The notes under the pieces are model-generated. The model worked only from the letters and a program-made list of their open reading frames with translations. It had not been told where the DNA came from and did not search any database. Of a DNA stretch of 64,000 nt, positions 36,096-44,095 are shown piece after piece. The stretch lies in assembly GCA_900696525.1 (NCBI GenBank), contig CAADGL010000007.1, forward strand, positions 1-64,000. Direction: 5' to 3'. The stretch is from an uncultured Planctomycetota bacterium. Lineage in GTDB: Bacteria > Planctomycetota > Phycisphaerae > UBA1845 > Fen-1342. The position numbers were made by a program, and so were the translations under genes. The first letter of the stretch is position 1. Every line of letters begins with the position of its first letter.

Positions 36096-37358
36096 CTACC
36101 GATCGAGCTCAGCGGCGATGATCTGCAAGCTGCCGAGCACGGCGACGACGTCGCTGATCTGGTGCCCGAGAATCAGCTTCGGGAAGCATTGGTAGTTGAT
36201 GAAGCTCGGCGGGCGGCAGCGGGCCCGGTACGCCGCGTTTCCGCCGTCGCTGGCGAGATGGAAACCCAGCTCGCCGGTCGGGCTCTCGATGGCGCCGTAG
36301 GCTTCGCCGATGGGCGGGCGCCAGCCGCGGTTGGTCATGATCTTCTCGAAGTGGGCGATGAGGCCCTCAATCGAGAAGTAGATTTCGCGCTTGTCGGGAA
36401 TGGTCGCCTTGGCGTCGGCCACGACGTTGACCGGCCCTTCGGGCATCATGTCGATCACCTGCTCGATGATCGCGGCTGACTGCCGGATCTCCTCGACGCG
36501 CACCTGGAAGCGCGCCAGCACGTCGCCGCCGTAGGAGATCGGCACCTTGAACTTCACCGCGGGGGCCCCGCGTCCGTCCCAGTTGTCGGCGTAGCACAGG
36601 TAGGGCTCGTCCTTGCGCAGGTCGCGCCGCACGCCGCTGGCGCGGGCGCAGGGCCCGGTGAGCGACCAGTTGACCGCGTCGTCGTGGCTGATGACGCCGA
36701 TGCCCTTGCAGCGCTCGATGAAAATGCGGTTGCGGACGAGCAGGTTCTCGAAGTCGCGCAGGGCCGGGGGCAGGGTTTCGCGCAGGTAGCGCCGCACGTT
36801 GTCGAGCCAGCCGGGCGGGGCATCCGACATCACGCCGCCGACGCGCGTGTAGCTGACGGTGAAGCGCGCCCCGCAGAGCGCTTCGAGCAGGTCGTAGATC
36901 GGCTCGCGCTCGTTGAAGCCGTACAGGAAGCCGGTCAGCGCCCCGAGGTCCAGCGCCTGGGCGCCGACGCAAAGCAGGTGATCCTGGATCCGGCCCAGCT
37001 CCGCCACGATCGTGCGCAGCGCCTTGCAGCGCGGCGTGATCTCGATGCCGAACAGCTTCTCGACCGCGTGGTGCCAGGCGACGTTGTTGACGATCGGCGA
37101 GATGTAGTTCATGCGGTCGGTGACGACCACGTACTGGTTGTAGTTCAGGTCCTCGCCGAGCTTCTCGAAGCCGCTGTGCAGGTAGCCGATGTGGGGCGTG
37201 CAGCCGATGACGCGCTCGCCATCGACCTGGAGCACGAGTTGCAGCGTGGTGTGCGTGGCCGGGTGCTGCGGCCCGAAGTTCAGCGTCCAGACGTCGTCGC
37301 CCAGCGCTTCGTCGCGCCTCAGCGTCGCCGGCTCCACCCCGCCCGCCACCTGCGTCAT
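36096..37358 (-). CDS. nuoD: NADH-quinone oxidoreductase subunit D (NuoD), orphan
   Basis: 420 residues, full-length. WTLNFGPQHPATHTTLQLVL is the family signature, followed by PHIGYLHSGFEKLGEDLNYN and RMNYISPIVNNVAWHHAVEK. The C-terminus ends RCRPPSFINYQCFPKLILGH as in true NuoD. NuoD is the 49-kDa subunit that forms part of the quinone site of complex I. No other nuo gene is present within at least 14 kb on either side, whereas nuo genes normally form a long operon. It sits between topA and tRNA-Ser. The start at 37358 has GGAGG close by; the upstream extension is low-complexity. Confidence 0.95.
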   Translation of the reverse strand: MTQVAGGVEPATLRRDEALGDDVWTLNFGPQHPATHTTLQLVLQVDGERVIGCTPHIGYLHSGFEKLGEDLNYNQYVVVTDRMNYISPIVNNVAWHHAVEKLFGIEITPRCKALRTIVAELGRIQDHLLCVGAQALDLGALTGFLYGFNEREPIYDLLEALCGARFTVSYTRVGGVMSDAPPGWLDNVRRYLRETLPPALRDFENLLVRNRIFIERCKGIGVISHDDAVNWSLTGPCARASGVRRDLRKDEPYLCYADNWDGRGAPAVKFKVPISYGGDVLARFQVRVEEIRQSAAIIEQVIDMMPEGPVNVVADAKATIPDKREIYFSIEGLIAHFEKIMTNRGWRPPIGEAYGAIESPTGELGFHLASDGGNAAYRARCRPPSFINYQCFPKLILGHQISDVVAVLGSLQIIAAELDR

Positions 37359-37470
37359 GCGCCTCCCGTCCTTTCGCGATCCGCCGCCGCCCGCACGCCG
37401 TTCGCCGCACCGCGCATCGCGGCCGCGGTGCATTCCGCGCCCGCGCCGCAGCCGCGCCGGCGGCCGGCAA

Positions 37471-37557
37471 CGGAGAGGGGGGGATTCGAACCCCCGTGTA
37501 CCTTACGGTACAACCGGTTTTCGAAACCGGCCCGATCAGCCGCTCCGGCACCTCTCC
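37471..37557 (-). tRNA. tRNA-Ser (anticodon CGA)
   Basis: Read on the minus strand. Acceptor GGAGAGG pairs with CCTCTCC, anticodon stem CCGGT/ACCGG encloses TTCGAAA with anticodon CGA, the long variable arm (GTACC-GTAA-GGTAC) marks class II, and the T-arm is GGGGG-TTCGAAT-CCCCC. Discriminator G, CCA not encoded. Length 87 nt. Confidence 0.96.
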
Positions 37558-37628
37558 ACCCGGCACAGCGCCCGGCAACCGGGGCGGAACCTGCCCCGGC
37601 GATCCGCCGGCGTCGGCCGAGTTGAGCG

Positions 37629-37657
37629 AGTCTAGCAGAGGCCGGGCCGCGGATAAA
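37629..37657 (-). promoter_or_regulatory. Candidate promoter of tRNA-Ser
   Basis: On the minus strand TTTATC (37657-37652) and TAGACT (37634-37629) are 17 bp apart. The start point would be about 65 nt before the tRNA. Weak -35. Confidence 0.3.
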
Positions 37658-37796
37658 GCGCGGCCCTTTCGATCCTCCGGTCCCTGCAACCGTGCGGCCA
37701 CGGCGCTGCGCGCGTGGCCGCTTGGCCCGGCAGGCGCGTGACGGGGCGGCCGGGCAGCCGGCGCCGCCCACACCGCCGCGCTGGCGACTTTTTGAT

Positions 37797-37826
37797 TTGC
37801 CCCCGACACCTGGGAGCGGGTATACT
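37797..37826 (+). promoter_or_regulatory. Candidate promoter of the 38116 gene
   Basis: TTGCCC (37797-37802), 18-bp spacer, TATACT (37821-37826; 5 of 6 to the consensus). No other gene lies between it and 38116. Confidence 0.45.
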
Positions 37827-38115
37827 CCGGCGCTTAGGGGCATTGGAGTGGCTGCCTGAATTCATCCGCGTTGTTTGGCGATACAAGGCGTTATTGGTTC
37901 GATACGTTCATCCGACTACCGCGCTGCGCTCCCCAAGCCCCTGCCAGAAGTTCGCTCGACGACGCGGCGGACGCCGCCGCGCCCGGTGCTGCGCGCAATG
38001 GCCGCCCGGGCCGAGTGTAACCTCGCCGGCTTGGTATTGATCCCAACATGGAATAGCGGGAATCGTTCTTCCCTTATACCACCGACAGGAGCGTAAGCGC
38101 TCAAGGAGTTGCTGA

Positions 38116-38478
38116 ATGTGGTCATCCCTCCTGGGATCCAGAAAAAAGGCCGCTGAGGCCAAGTCAACCGCCAAGCCGGCGGACTCGCCGTTCGGTCCGC
38201 CGCTCACCGACGAGGAGCAGAACGCCAACCTCTCGCAGCTTGAACGGCAACTCAATGAGCAGATGAAGTGCCCCGCGGGCAGGAACCAGGTCTACCTGCG
38301 CTCCGTCCTGACCAAGCGCGGCACCACGCCGCCCAGGATCGCGCTGAAGTGTACTTACCGCAGGGATATCGGCCTCTCCAAGGAGGTCTTCTACGAGTAC
38401 GTCCGCGACGTGTGCTGCGGTGACCCGGAGAAATGCGAGGCGTACCGGGCCTTCAAGAAGCGATTTGTTCAAACATGA
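38116..38478 (+). CDS. Small cysteine-containing protein of unknown function
   Basis: 120 residues, not recognised. AAGGAG (38103-38108) sits 7 nt before the ATG, so it is very likely translated. After a Lys/Ala-rich start comes LSQLERQLNEQMKCPAGRNQ, then a basic middle (ALKCTYRRDIGLSKEVFYEY) and DVCCGDPEKCEAYRAFKKRF. Five cysteines in MKC, LKC, VCC and EKC could bind a metal. It has no signal peptide or membrane helix. A probable promoter upstream and a strong terminator downstream make it a single-gene transcription unit. Confidence 0.75.
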   Translation: MWSSLLGSRKKAAEAKSTAKPADSPFGPPLTDEEQNANLSQLERQLNEQMKCPAGRNQVYLRSVLTKRGTTPPRIALKCTYRRDIGLSKEVFYEYVRDVCCGDPEKCEAYRAFKKRFVQT

Positions 38479-38539
38479 ATGCGGGACTCCTGTTCTGCCG
38501 CCCGGCCTGAGCAGGGGCGGCGGAAAAGGGGAGCCCGTC

Positions 38540-38582
38540 GAGCCCGGCGTGCTGTCATCGACGACACGCCGGGCTCATTTTC
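38540..38582 (+). terminator. Rho-independent terminator
   Basis: GAGCCCGGCGTG (38540-38551) and its exact reverse complement (38565-38576) form a 12-bp stem with a 13-nt loop, followed by ATTTTC. It closes the 38116 transcript 62 bp after its stop. Confidence 0.8.
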
Positions 38583-38670
38583 TGCGCCGAAGGCGCCGGG
38601 AGCGCCCGACGGCACGCGCGCCGCACGCCGTCGCCCGACGGCGCTCACGGCCCGTACCGCGAGGCGCTCG

Positions 38671-41619
38671 TCAATCCGCCCGGTTTGGCGCGGGCGGCGC
38701 CGGAGCCGCGCCGGGGGGGCGCGGCGCCTCTTGCAGCGACGCCAGGGCGCTGCGATGCTCCGCCGCCCGGACGTCATGGCCCGCTTGCGGCGCCGCCGAA
38801 TGCCAGGCTTCGTAGAGCGCCACAAGCGACCGCAGCACGCGCACCCGGCGTGCCTTGCCGGCGCCCGGGTGACGCTCCACGATCGCCAGCGCCTCGAGCA
38901 GCTCGGCCTCGGCGGTCTCGAACTGTTCCAGCGCGGTCAGCGACTCCGCCAGTTGGCGGCGGCATTGCGCGAGCATCAGGGCGTTGTCGCCGGGCGCCGC
39001 GGCCCAACCGGCCAGCGCCTGGCGCGAGTAGGCTTCGGCGTCGTTCCAGCGCTTCAGGCGCTGAAGGCAGATGGCGCAGTTGCCGAGGGTGGTCAGCGCA
39101 TGCGGGTGGAGCTCGCCCAGCGTTCGCTGCTGGACGCCGAGCACCTCGACCAGGATGGCGAGGCACTCCTCCTGCCTGCCCTGCTTCGTGTACACGCCGG
39201 CGAGGTTGTTCAGCGAGGTAAGCGTGTCGGGATGGTCGGGGCCCAGGACGCGGCGGCGGGTTTCGAGCACGCGGCGATTGAGCTGCTCGGACTCATCGAG
39301 GCGATTGGCGCGCCACCAGAGCAGGGCGAGGTTGCTCTGCGTCGTCAGCGTGTTCGGGTGCTCCTCGCCGAGGACGCGCGTCATCCGCGGGATGACGTCG
39401 AGCCAGAGCTTCTCGGCCTGTTCGTCGTGGGCGCTGCCCTGCGTGTACATGGCGAACGCGACGCTGTTTGTGGTCACGAGCGTCGAAGGGTGATCGGCGC
39501 CCAGGACGCGCTGCTTGTGCTCCAGCAGCGCGCCCAGCTCGGAGACGGCCTCGGGCAGCCGGCCCTGGGCCGCGATGGCGTCGGCCAGGTTGCCGCGCAG
39601 CGTGAACACCAGCGGGTCGTCGGCGCCGAGCAACTCGACCGCCCGGGCGACGGTTGCCCGCAGGTGCGCCTCGGCCTCGGCGTATCGCCCGCGGTTGTCC
39701 AGCAGCACGCCGAGGTTGTTCGCGGCGTGAAGGCCCAGGGTCGCACGGATCCCGGGCTGCGACTCCACTCCCGCCAGGACCTCGCGATACAGCGCCTCGG
39801 CCGCGTCGTACCTCCCCAGCTTCCGCTGCGTCACGCCCAGCGCGTTCGCGATCGCCAGCGCCGCCGTCGACGATGATCCCAGCGCCGAGCGGGCGCGTTC
39901 CAGCGCGCTCTGCCCGATCCGCTCGGCATCGTCCAGCCGGCCGGCTTCGGTCAGCGCCGTCACCTGGGCGGCGCGAACGGCCAGCGTGTCGGCATTCTCC
40001 GCGCCCTTCAGCCGCTCGCGCCCCTCGTACGCCACCTCAAGGTGCGAGAGCGCCGGCGCGTGCTCCCCCAGCTCGAGATAGGCCTTTCCGATCGTCTCGT
40101 GCAGCGCCGCCTGAACGCCGGGCATCGCGTGGAATCGCCCGCCTGGTGCCGAAGCGGCGTCAAGCCGACGGGCGGCCTCATCGAGCACGTCTCGCAGCCG
40201 CACGTTGCGACCGCGATGCTCCCGTCGCGCTCCCGGCCCCGCCGCCGCCAGCACGTCCTCATTCAGGAACGCATTGACGGCTTCGGCGATGGCCCGTTGG
40301 GCCTCGGCCTCCTCGGCGTGGCGCTGCGCCTCTTCCGCGAGCTGCTGGGCCTGGGTGCGCAGCCGGCTTTCCGCCAGGCGCGCCGCGTCCGCGTCGCGCC
40401 GGGCGCGCTCTTCAGCCCGAGCTGAGCGCTGCGCCGCGTCACGCTCCCGCGCATACTGGACGGCCAGCCCCGTGGCCACCACACCGAACACGACCGTCAG
40501 CACGAACACCGCGCCCGACAGCGCGAACGCCAGCCGCTGCCGGCGCACCAGCTTGCGAAGCGCGTACCAGCCGCTCGGCGGCACGGCGCTCACCGGCTCC
40601 CCGTCGATGTACCTCCGGATGTCCTGCGCCAGCGCATCCACCGACGGGTAGCGCCGCCGCGGCTCCTTCTCGATTGCCTTCATGACGATGGCATCGAGCT
40701 CGCGATCGAGCCCGGCGCGCACCAGCGATGGCGCCGGCGGGTCGCTCTCACACACCGCGGCCACCAGCGCCGCCAGACCGCCCTCCGGCGAGAACGGCAA
40801 CCGCCCCGTCACGATGCGATAGAGGATCACGCCCAGCGCGAACACGTCGGTGCGGACGTCGATGTCGCGCGGCGCCCCGCGCAACTGCTCCGGGGCGGCG
40901 TACGCCGGCGTGCCCACGAAGCCGCTGCGCGTCAGCGTGGCCTCCCCCCCGGCGGAAGCCGCTCCGATTCCGGCGGACTCGAGCACTTTTGCGACGCCGA
41001 AGTCGAGCACCTTCGGCCGGGCCGCTGGGCGCGGCGCCACGGCGCTGTGCCTGTCGGGCCGGATGATGAGGATGTTGCTCGGCTTCAGGTCGCGATGAAT
41101 GATGCCGCGCTGGTGGGCGTGATGGACCGCGTCGCAAACGTGCCAGAATACTTCGAGCACTTCGACGAGGGGTTGCCCCGGATGCCCGCTCCACGCGTCG
41201 ATCGGCTCGCCGTCGACCCACTCCATGACCATGACCGGGCGACCGTTCACGACCTCGCTGCCGTGAACCGTCACGATCCCCGGGTGGTCAAGCGCTGCCG
41301 TCGCCTCGATCTCGCGCCGGAAACGCGCCACGGCCGCGCCGGCCAGTTCGCCGGCGGTGAGGCACTTCGCCGCGACCGTCCGGTTCGTGCCCGGCTGGCG
41401 CGCCTGGTAGACCACGCCCTGTCCGCCGCGCCCCGCCTCGCGGATGACCTGGAACTGGCCCAGATGGCCTAGATCAACCATTGCGACGGCCCGGCGCACG
41501 TTGGCGAGCCAGTCCTCGGGACCGGCGCCCAGGCCGAACACCTTCCGCAGGTCGGCATCGAGACGGGAATCCGCAGGTTCCTCAGCCGGAAGGCGGCCGG
41601 ACTGCGACGGGCTCGACAT
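38671..41619 (-). CDS. Membrane Ser/Thr protein kinase with TPR sensor domain
   Basis: 982 residues. Kinase motifs run in order: GRGGQGVVYQA (glycine loop), VAAKCL (ATP Lys), HRDLKPSNIL (catalytic loop), DFGVAK and AYAAPEQLRG. One transmembrane helix follows (LAFALSGAVFVLTVVFGVVA), then a coiled-coil Arg/Ala/Glu stretch and about ten TPR units of the kinesin-light-chain type (for example LGPDHPDTLTSLNNLAGVYT). The kinase is cytoplasmic and the TPR part is on the far side of the membrane, where it may sense a ligand. The start at 41619 has GAGGA 8 nt upstream. It overlaps the 3' end of the ECF sigma gene by 38 bp, so the two are co-expressed. Confidence 0.93.
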   Translation of the reverse strand: MSSPSQSGRLPAEEPADSRLDADLRKVFGLGAGPEDWLANVRRAVAMVDLGHLGQFQVIREAGRGGQGVVYQARQPGTNRTVAAKCLTAGELAGAAVARFRREIEATAALDHPGIVTVHGSEVVNGRPVMVMEWVDGEPIDAWSGHPGQPLVEVLEVFWHVCDAVHHAHQRGIIHRDLKPSNILIIRPDRHSAVAPRPAARPKVLDFGVAKVLESAGIGAASAGGEATLTRSGFVGTPAYAAPEQLRGAPRDIDVRTDVFALGVILYRIVTGRLPFSPEGGLAALVAAVCESDPPAPSLVRAGLDRELDAIVMKAIEKEPRRRYPSVDALAQDIRRYIDGEPVSAVPPSGWYALRKLVRRQRLAFALSGAVFVLTVVFGVVATGLAVQYARERDAAQRSARAEERARRDADAARLAESRLRTQAQQLAEEAQRHAEEAEAQRAIAEAVNAFLNEDVLAAAGPGARREHRGRNVRLRDVLDEAARRLDAASAPGGRFHAMPGVQAALHETIGKAYLELGEHAPALSHLEVAYEGRERLKGAENADTLAVRAAQVTALTEAGRLDDAERIGQSALERARSALGSSSTAALAIANALGVTQRKLGRYDAAEALYREVLAGVESQPGIRATLGLHAANNLGVLLDNRGRYAEAEAHLRATVARAVELLGADDPLVFTLRGNLADAIAAQGRLPEAVSELGALLEHKQRVLGADHPSTLVTTNSVAFAMYTQGSAHDEQAEKLWLDVIPRMTRVLGEEHPNTLTTQSNLALLWWRANRLDESEQLNRRVLETRRRVLGPDHPDTLTSLNNLAGVYTKQGRQEECLAILVEVLGVQQRTLGELHPHALTTLGNCAICLQRLKRWNDAEAYSRQALAGWAAAPGDNALMLAQCRRQLAESLTALEQFETAEAELLEALAIVERHPGAGKARRVRVLRSLVALYEAWHSAAPQAGHDVRAAEHRSALASLQEAPRPPGAAPAPPAPNRAD

Positions 41620-42229
41620 CAAGGCCATCCTCTTCGCGAATCTGCTGCGCGATCAGCGTCTCCATGCGATCGCGAATGCGCTGCCGGACCTTATGCACGG
41701 CCTGCTCGCTCATGCCGAACTCGGCCGCCAGCTCCGCGACGGTCGCGCCCGCGATGCTGCGGTCGAACAGGGCCACGCTGCGCGCCTGGAAGGTCCGGCG
41801 AATCGTCTCCATCGCCAGGCGATAGTGGTGCGAGACCCATTCCTCCTCCCAGATGCGCTCGGCGTCGGCGTCGCGCCCCGTGTCGCCCGCGCCGATGGGC
41901 GTGACATGCCCGGCCACACTCGTGTCTAGCGGCACCACGTCCCGGTTTGGACGCGCCAGCCACGCGCTGATGCCGTTGCGGGCGCAGCGGTACAAGTAAT
42001 CCCGGAACCGCCCGCGCGCCGGGTCGTAGGTGAAGTCCGCCAGCGCCTTGGTCAGGCTTGCGAAGACGCGCTGCACCACGTCCTCGGCGTCTGCCAGGGG
42101 GATGCCGCGGCGACGGCAGAATCGCAGCAGGAACTCGCGATAGCGGCGATCGAAGTCGCGCCAGGCCGCCTCGTCGTGCGGATCGCGCAGACGCGACAAC
42201 AGCGACACGGTGGTCTGCGGAGCCTGCAT
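41582..42229 (-). CDS. ECF-type sigma factor paired with a Ser/Thr kinase
   Basis: 215 residues. Region 2 is clear (WRDFDRRYREFLLRFCRRRG, then LADAEDVVQRVFASLTKAL and GRFRDYLYRCARNGISAWL), and region 4 around VAELAAEFGMSEQAVHKVRQ binds the -35 element. Region 2 and 4 are separated by a longer linker (about 100-140) than in most ECF factors. It is of the planctomycete type in which sigma activity is thought to depend on a partner kinase rather than an anti-sigma factor. The kinase gene starts before this gene ends. Its product may phosphorylate this factor. Confidence 0.92.
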   Translation of the reverse strand: MQAPQTTVSLLSRLRDPHDEAAWRDFDRRYREFLLRFCRRRGIPLADAEDVVQRVFASLTKALADFTYDPARGRFRDYLYRCARNGISAWLARPNRDVVPLDTSVAGHVTPIGAGDTGRDADAERIWEEEWVSHHYRLAMETIRRTFQARSVALFDRSIAGATVAELAAEFGMSEQAVHKVRQRIRDRMETLIAQQIREEDGLDVEPVAVRPPSG

Positions 42230-42505
42230 GGTTTAGCCCTGCTTAGATCCCTGAGCGACTTCCGCTATAAGATAACGTCCCCGGCGTCAACCCGGCAACG
42301 CGCGGGGCTCATGACCTCAGACCAAATCCGGGACGCGCAGGGTTAGGTCCGGCGTCGGGGCGCCCCGCAAGAAATCCTCGTTTTTTTTCTCATCGCCGAG
42401 TCAATGCGGCTGGCTGCGGCCACTAGGCCACAGGAGAGCGTTGTGGCGCGCAGCCGCGCGGCTGGCCGCGACGCCTCGCTGAAGCACCATTCCAGGAGAG
42501 AAACG

Positions 42506-44026
42506 ATGAAGGCACGAAAGATCGGGATCGTGGCGACGCTGGCGTGGCTCACGGCCCTAACCGCCATCGCCCAAACGCCGCTCGGCAGTGAGTTCACGTA
42601 TCAGGGCCGCCTGCTCCAGAATGGGCAGCCCGTCCCCCCAGGAAACGTCAACCTGGTGTTCAGGCTGTACAACGCCCCCAGCGGCGGCACCCTGCTGGGC
42701 ACCGACAACGTCGGCGCCTGGCCCGTCCAGGAGGGCGGACTCGTCACCGTTCCAATTGACTTCGGCGTGGCGCCGTTCGCAACCGGCGAGGCTCGCTGGA
42801 TTTCCATCACCGTCAATGGCAACCTGCTGAGCCCCCGCCAGCCCCTGACGCCGACGCCTTTCGCCCTCTACGCGCTCAACGCCCCGGGCGTCGGCCTGTG
42901 GGCGGCCAGTGGCACCTACATCTACAATCTCAACAGCGGTAACGTCATGGTCGGCAGCACGACCATCGCGCCGCTCGCGCGTCTGCACGTTCTCGCCCAG
43001 GACCTCGGCCTGCAAACGTCGGCTCTTGAAAACGACGACTTGATCGTCGAGGCCCAGGACGCCGTCATCGGCCTGTACAGCACCAACCAGGGCACGTGGG
43101 GCTCGGCCCTGGCCCTCAAGGAGGTCGACGCCGGCGCCATCGTCGATACGTGGGGCATCGTGCGCCGGACTTCGAACGTCTCGAACCCGTCGGCGCTGAC
43201 GTTCACCTACGGCCCGAGCAACAACTACGCCAACAACCCGTCGGTCATGACCCTCACCCAGGCAGGCCTCATCGGCATTGGCACTACCACCCCCCTAAGC
43301 CGTCTCGACGTTCGCGGGCCCAGCGGCGAATCGAACGTTGAGTTCCGGCTGATCCCCGGCACCAACGACGGCGTCTCGCAGATCCGCCTTTCGGAGAGCG
43401 TCGGTGGATCGCAGGCCACGATACTGCGCCACAACGGCGTGGGATCGGAGAACCGCTTCGAAATCTGGACCAGCGACAATGGCACCGAACTCGGTCCACA
43501 TTTCGTTGTCCGCCGCAGCACCGGCCACATCGGCATCGGCACCGTCTCTCCGGCGACAGCCTTGCACGTCGTCGGCACGACGCGCACGAGCGTGCTGGAA
43601 ATCACCGGCGGGTCCGACCTTTCGGAAGGCTTCGCGATCAACGGAGAGGCGATCGAGCCCGGCATGGTCGTGGCAATCGACGCGGCCAACCCCGGCCAGC
43701 TCGTCCTCGCCGCCGGCGCGTACGACCGGAAGGTGGCGGGCGTGATCAGCGGCGCGGGCGGCGTGAACCCCGGCATGGTCATGGGCCAGGAAGGCAGCAT
43801 CGCCGACGGCCGGCATCCGGTCGCGCTGACGGGCCGTGTTTACGTGTGGGTGGATGCGTCGTACGGGGCCGTCGAGCCGGGCGACCTGCTGACGACTTCC
43901 GACACGCGCGGCCACGCGATGAAGGTCGCCGACCACGGCCGGGCCGCGGGCGCGGTCATCGGCAAGGCCATGACCTCGCTCAAGGATGGCCGTGGGCTGG
44001 TGCTGGTGCTGGTGAGCCTGCAATAG
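42506..44026 (+). CDS. Exported fibre-like protein with C-terminal beta domain
   Basis: 506 residues. Signal peptide (ATLAWLTALTAIAQ), then a beta-sandwich start FTYQGRLLQNGQPVPPGNVN with LVFRLYNAPSGG, common in bacterial surface proteins. The middle has fibre-like repeats: NVMVGSTTIAPLARLHVLA, IGIGTTTPLSRLDVRGPSG and IGIGTVSPATALHVVGTTR. The last 130 residues form a compact beta domain (EPGMVVAIDAANPGQLVLAA, then GAVEPGDLLTTSDTRGHAMK). Repeats plus end domain resemble phage tail-fibre-like or trimeric adhesins, but there is no phage context. AGGAG precedes ATG 42506 by 8 nt. It lies 69 bp before the first of two subtilase genes. Confidence 0.75.
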   Translation: MKARKIGIVATLAWLTALTAIAQTPLGSEFTYQGRLLQNGQPVPPGNVNLVFRLYNAPSGGTLLGTDNVGAWPVQEGGLVTVPIDFGVAPFATGEARWISITVNGNLLSPRQPLTPTPFALYALNAPGVGLWAASGTYIYNLNSGNVMVGSTTIAPLARLHVLAQDLGLQTSALENDDLIVEAQDAVIGLYSTNQGTWGSALALKEVDAGAIVDTWGIVRRTSNVSNPSALTFTYGPSNNYANNPSVMTLTQAGLIGIGTTTPLSRLDVRGPSGESNVEFRLIPGTNDGVSQIRLSESVGGSQATILRHNGVGSENRFEIWTSDNGTELGPHFVVRRSTGHIGIGTVSPATALHVVGTTRTSVLEITGGSDLSEGFAINGEAIEPGMVVAIDAANPGQLVLAAGAYDRKVAGVISGAGGVNPGMVMGQEGSIADGRHPVALTGRVYVWVDASYGAVEPGDLLTTSDTRGHAMKVADHGRAAGAVIGKAMTSLKDGRGLVLVLVSLQ

Positions 44027-44095
44027 GCGCGTCGCGCACGCGCCGGCCGCAATCACGCGATCTGGCTCCTGTGCGATGTCATTAGGGAGATCAAC

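Larger units (their letters stand above)
37558..38115. other. Intergenic region and long leader before the 38116 gene
   Basis: A 558-bp gap. It contains a candidate tRNA-Ser promoter on the minus strand and a candidate plus-strand promoter at 37797-37826. The plus-strand transcript would have a leader of about 280 nt. Small hairpin-forming patches occur (for example GGGAA-TTCCC at 38059-38074). Open frames here have no recognisable protein pattern, and I could not match the leader to a known riboswitch or ncRNA. Confidence 0.45.

Noticed and set aside
37714..38040. Open frame before the 38116 gene
   Set aside because: Composition shifts to Arg/Pro runs, there is no ribosome binding site, and it overlaps the likely promoter. 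Treated as leader.
42266..42290. TTGACG and TTATAG on the minus strand as the promoter of the kinase-linked sigma gene
   Set aside because: The spacing is only 14 bp, too short for a normal sigma-70 promoter.
42381..42388. Run of eight T before the 42506 gene, considered as a terminator
   Set aside because: No stable hairpin directly precedes it on the plus strand and the upstream gene is on the other strand.
42506..44026. Fibre-like protein as evidence of a prophage
   Set aside because: No capsid, terminase, integrase or tail genes are nearby, and it has a signal peptide and secreted neighbours.
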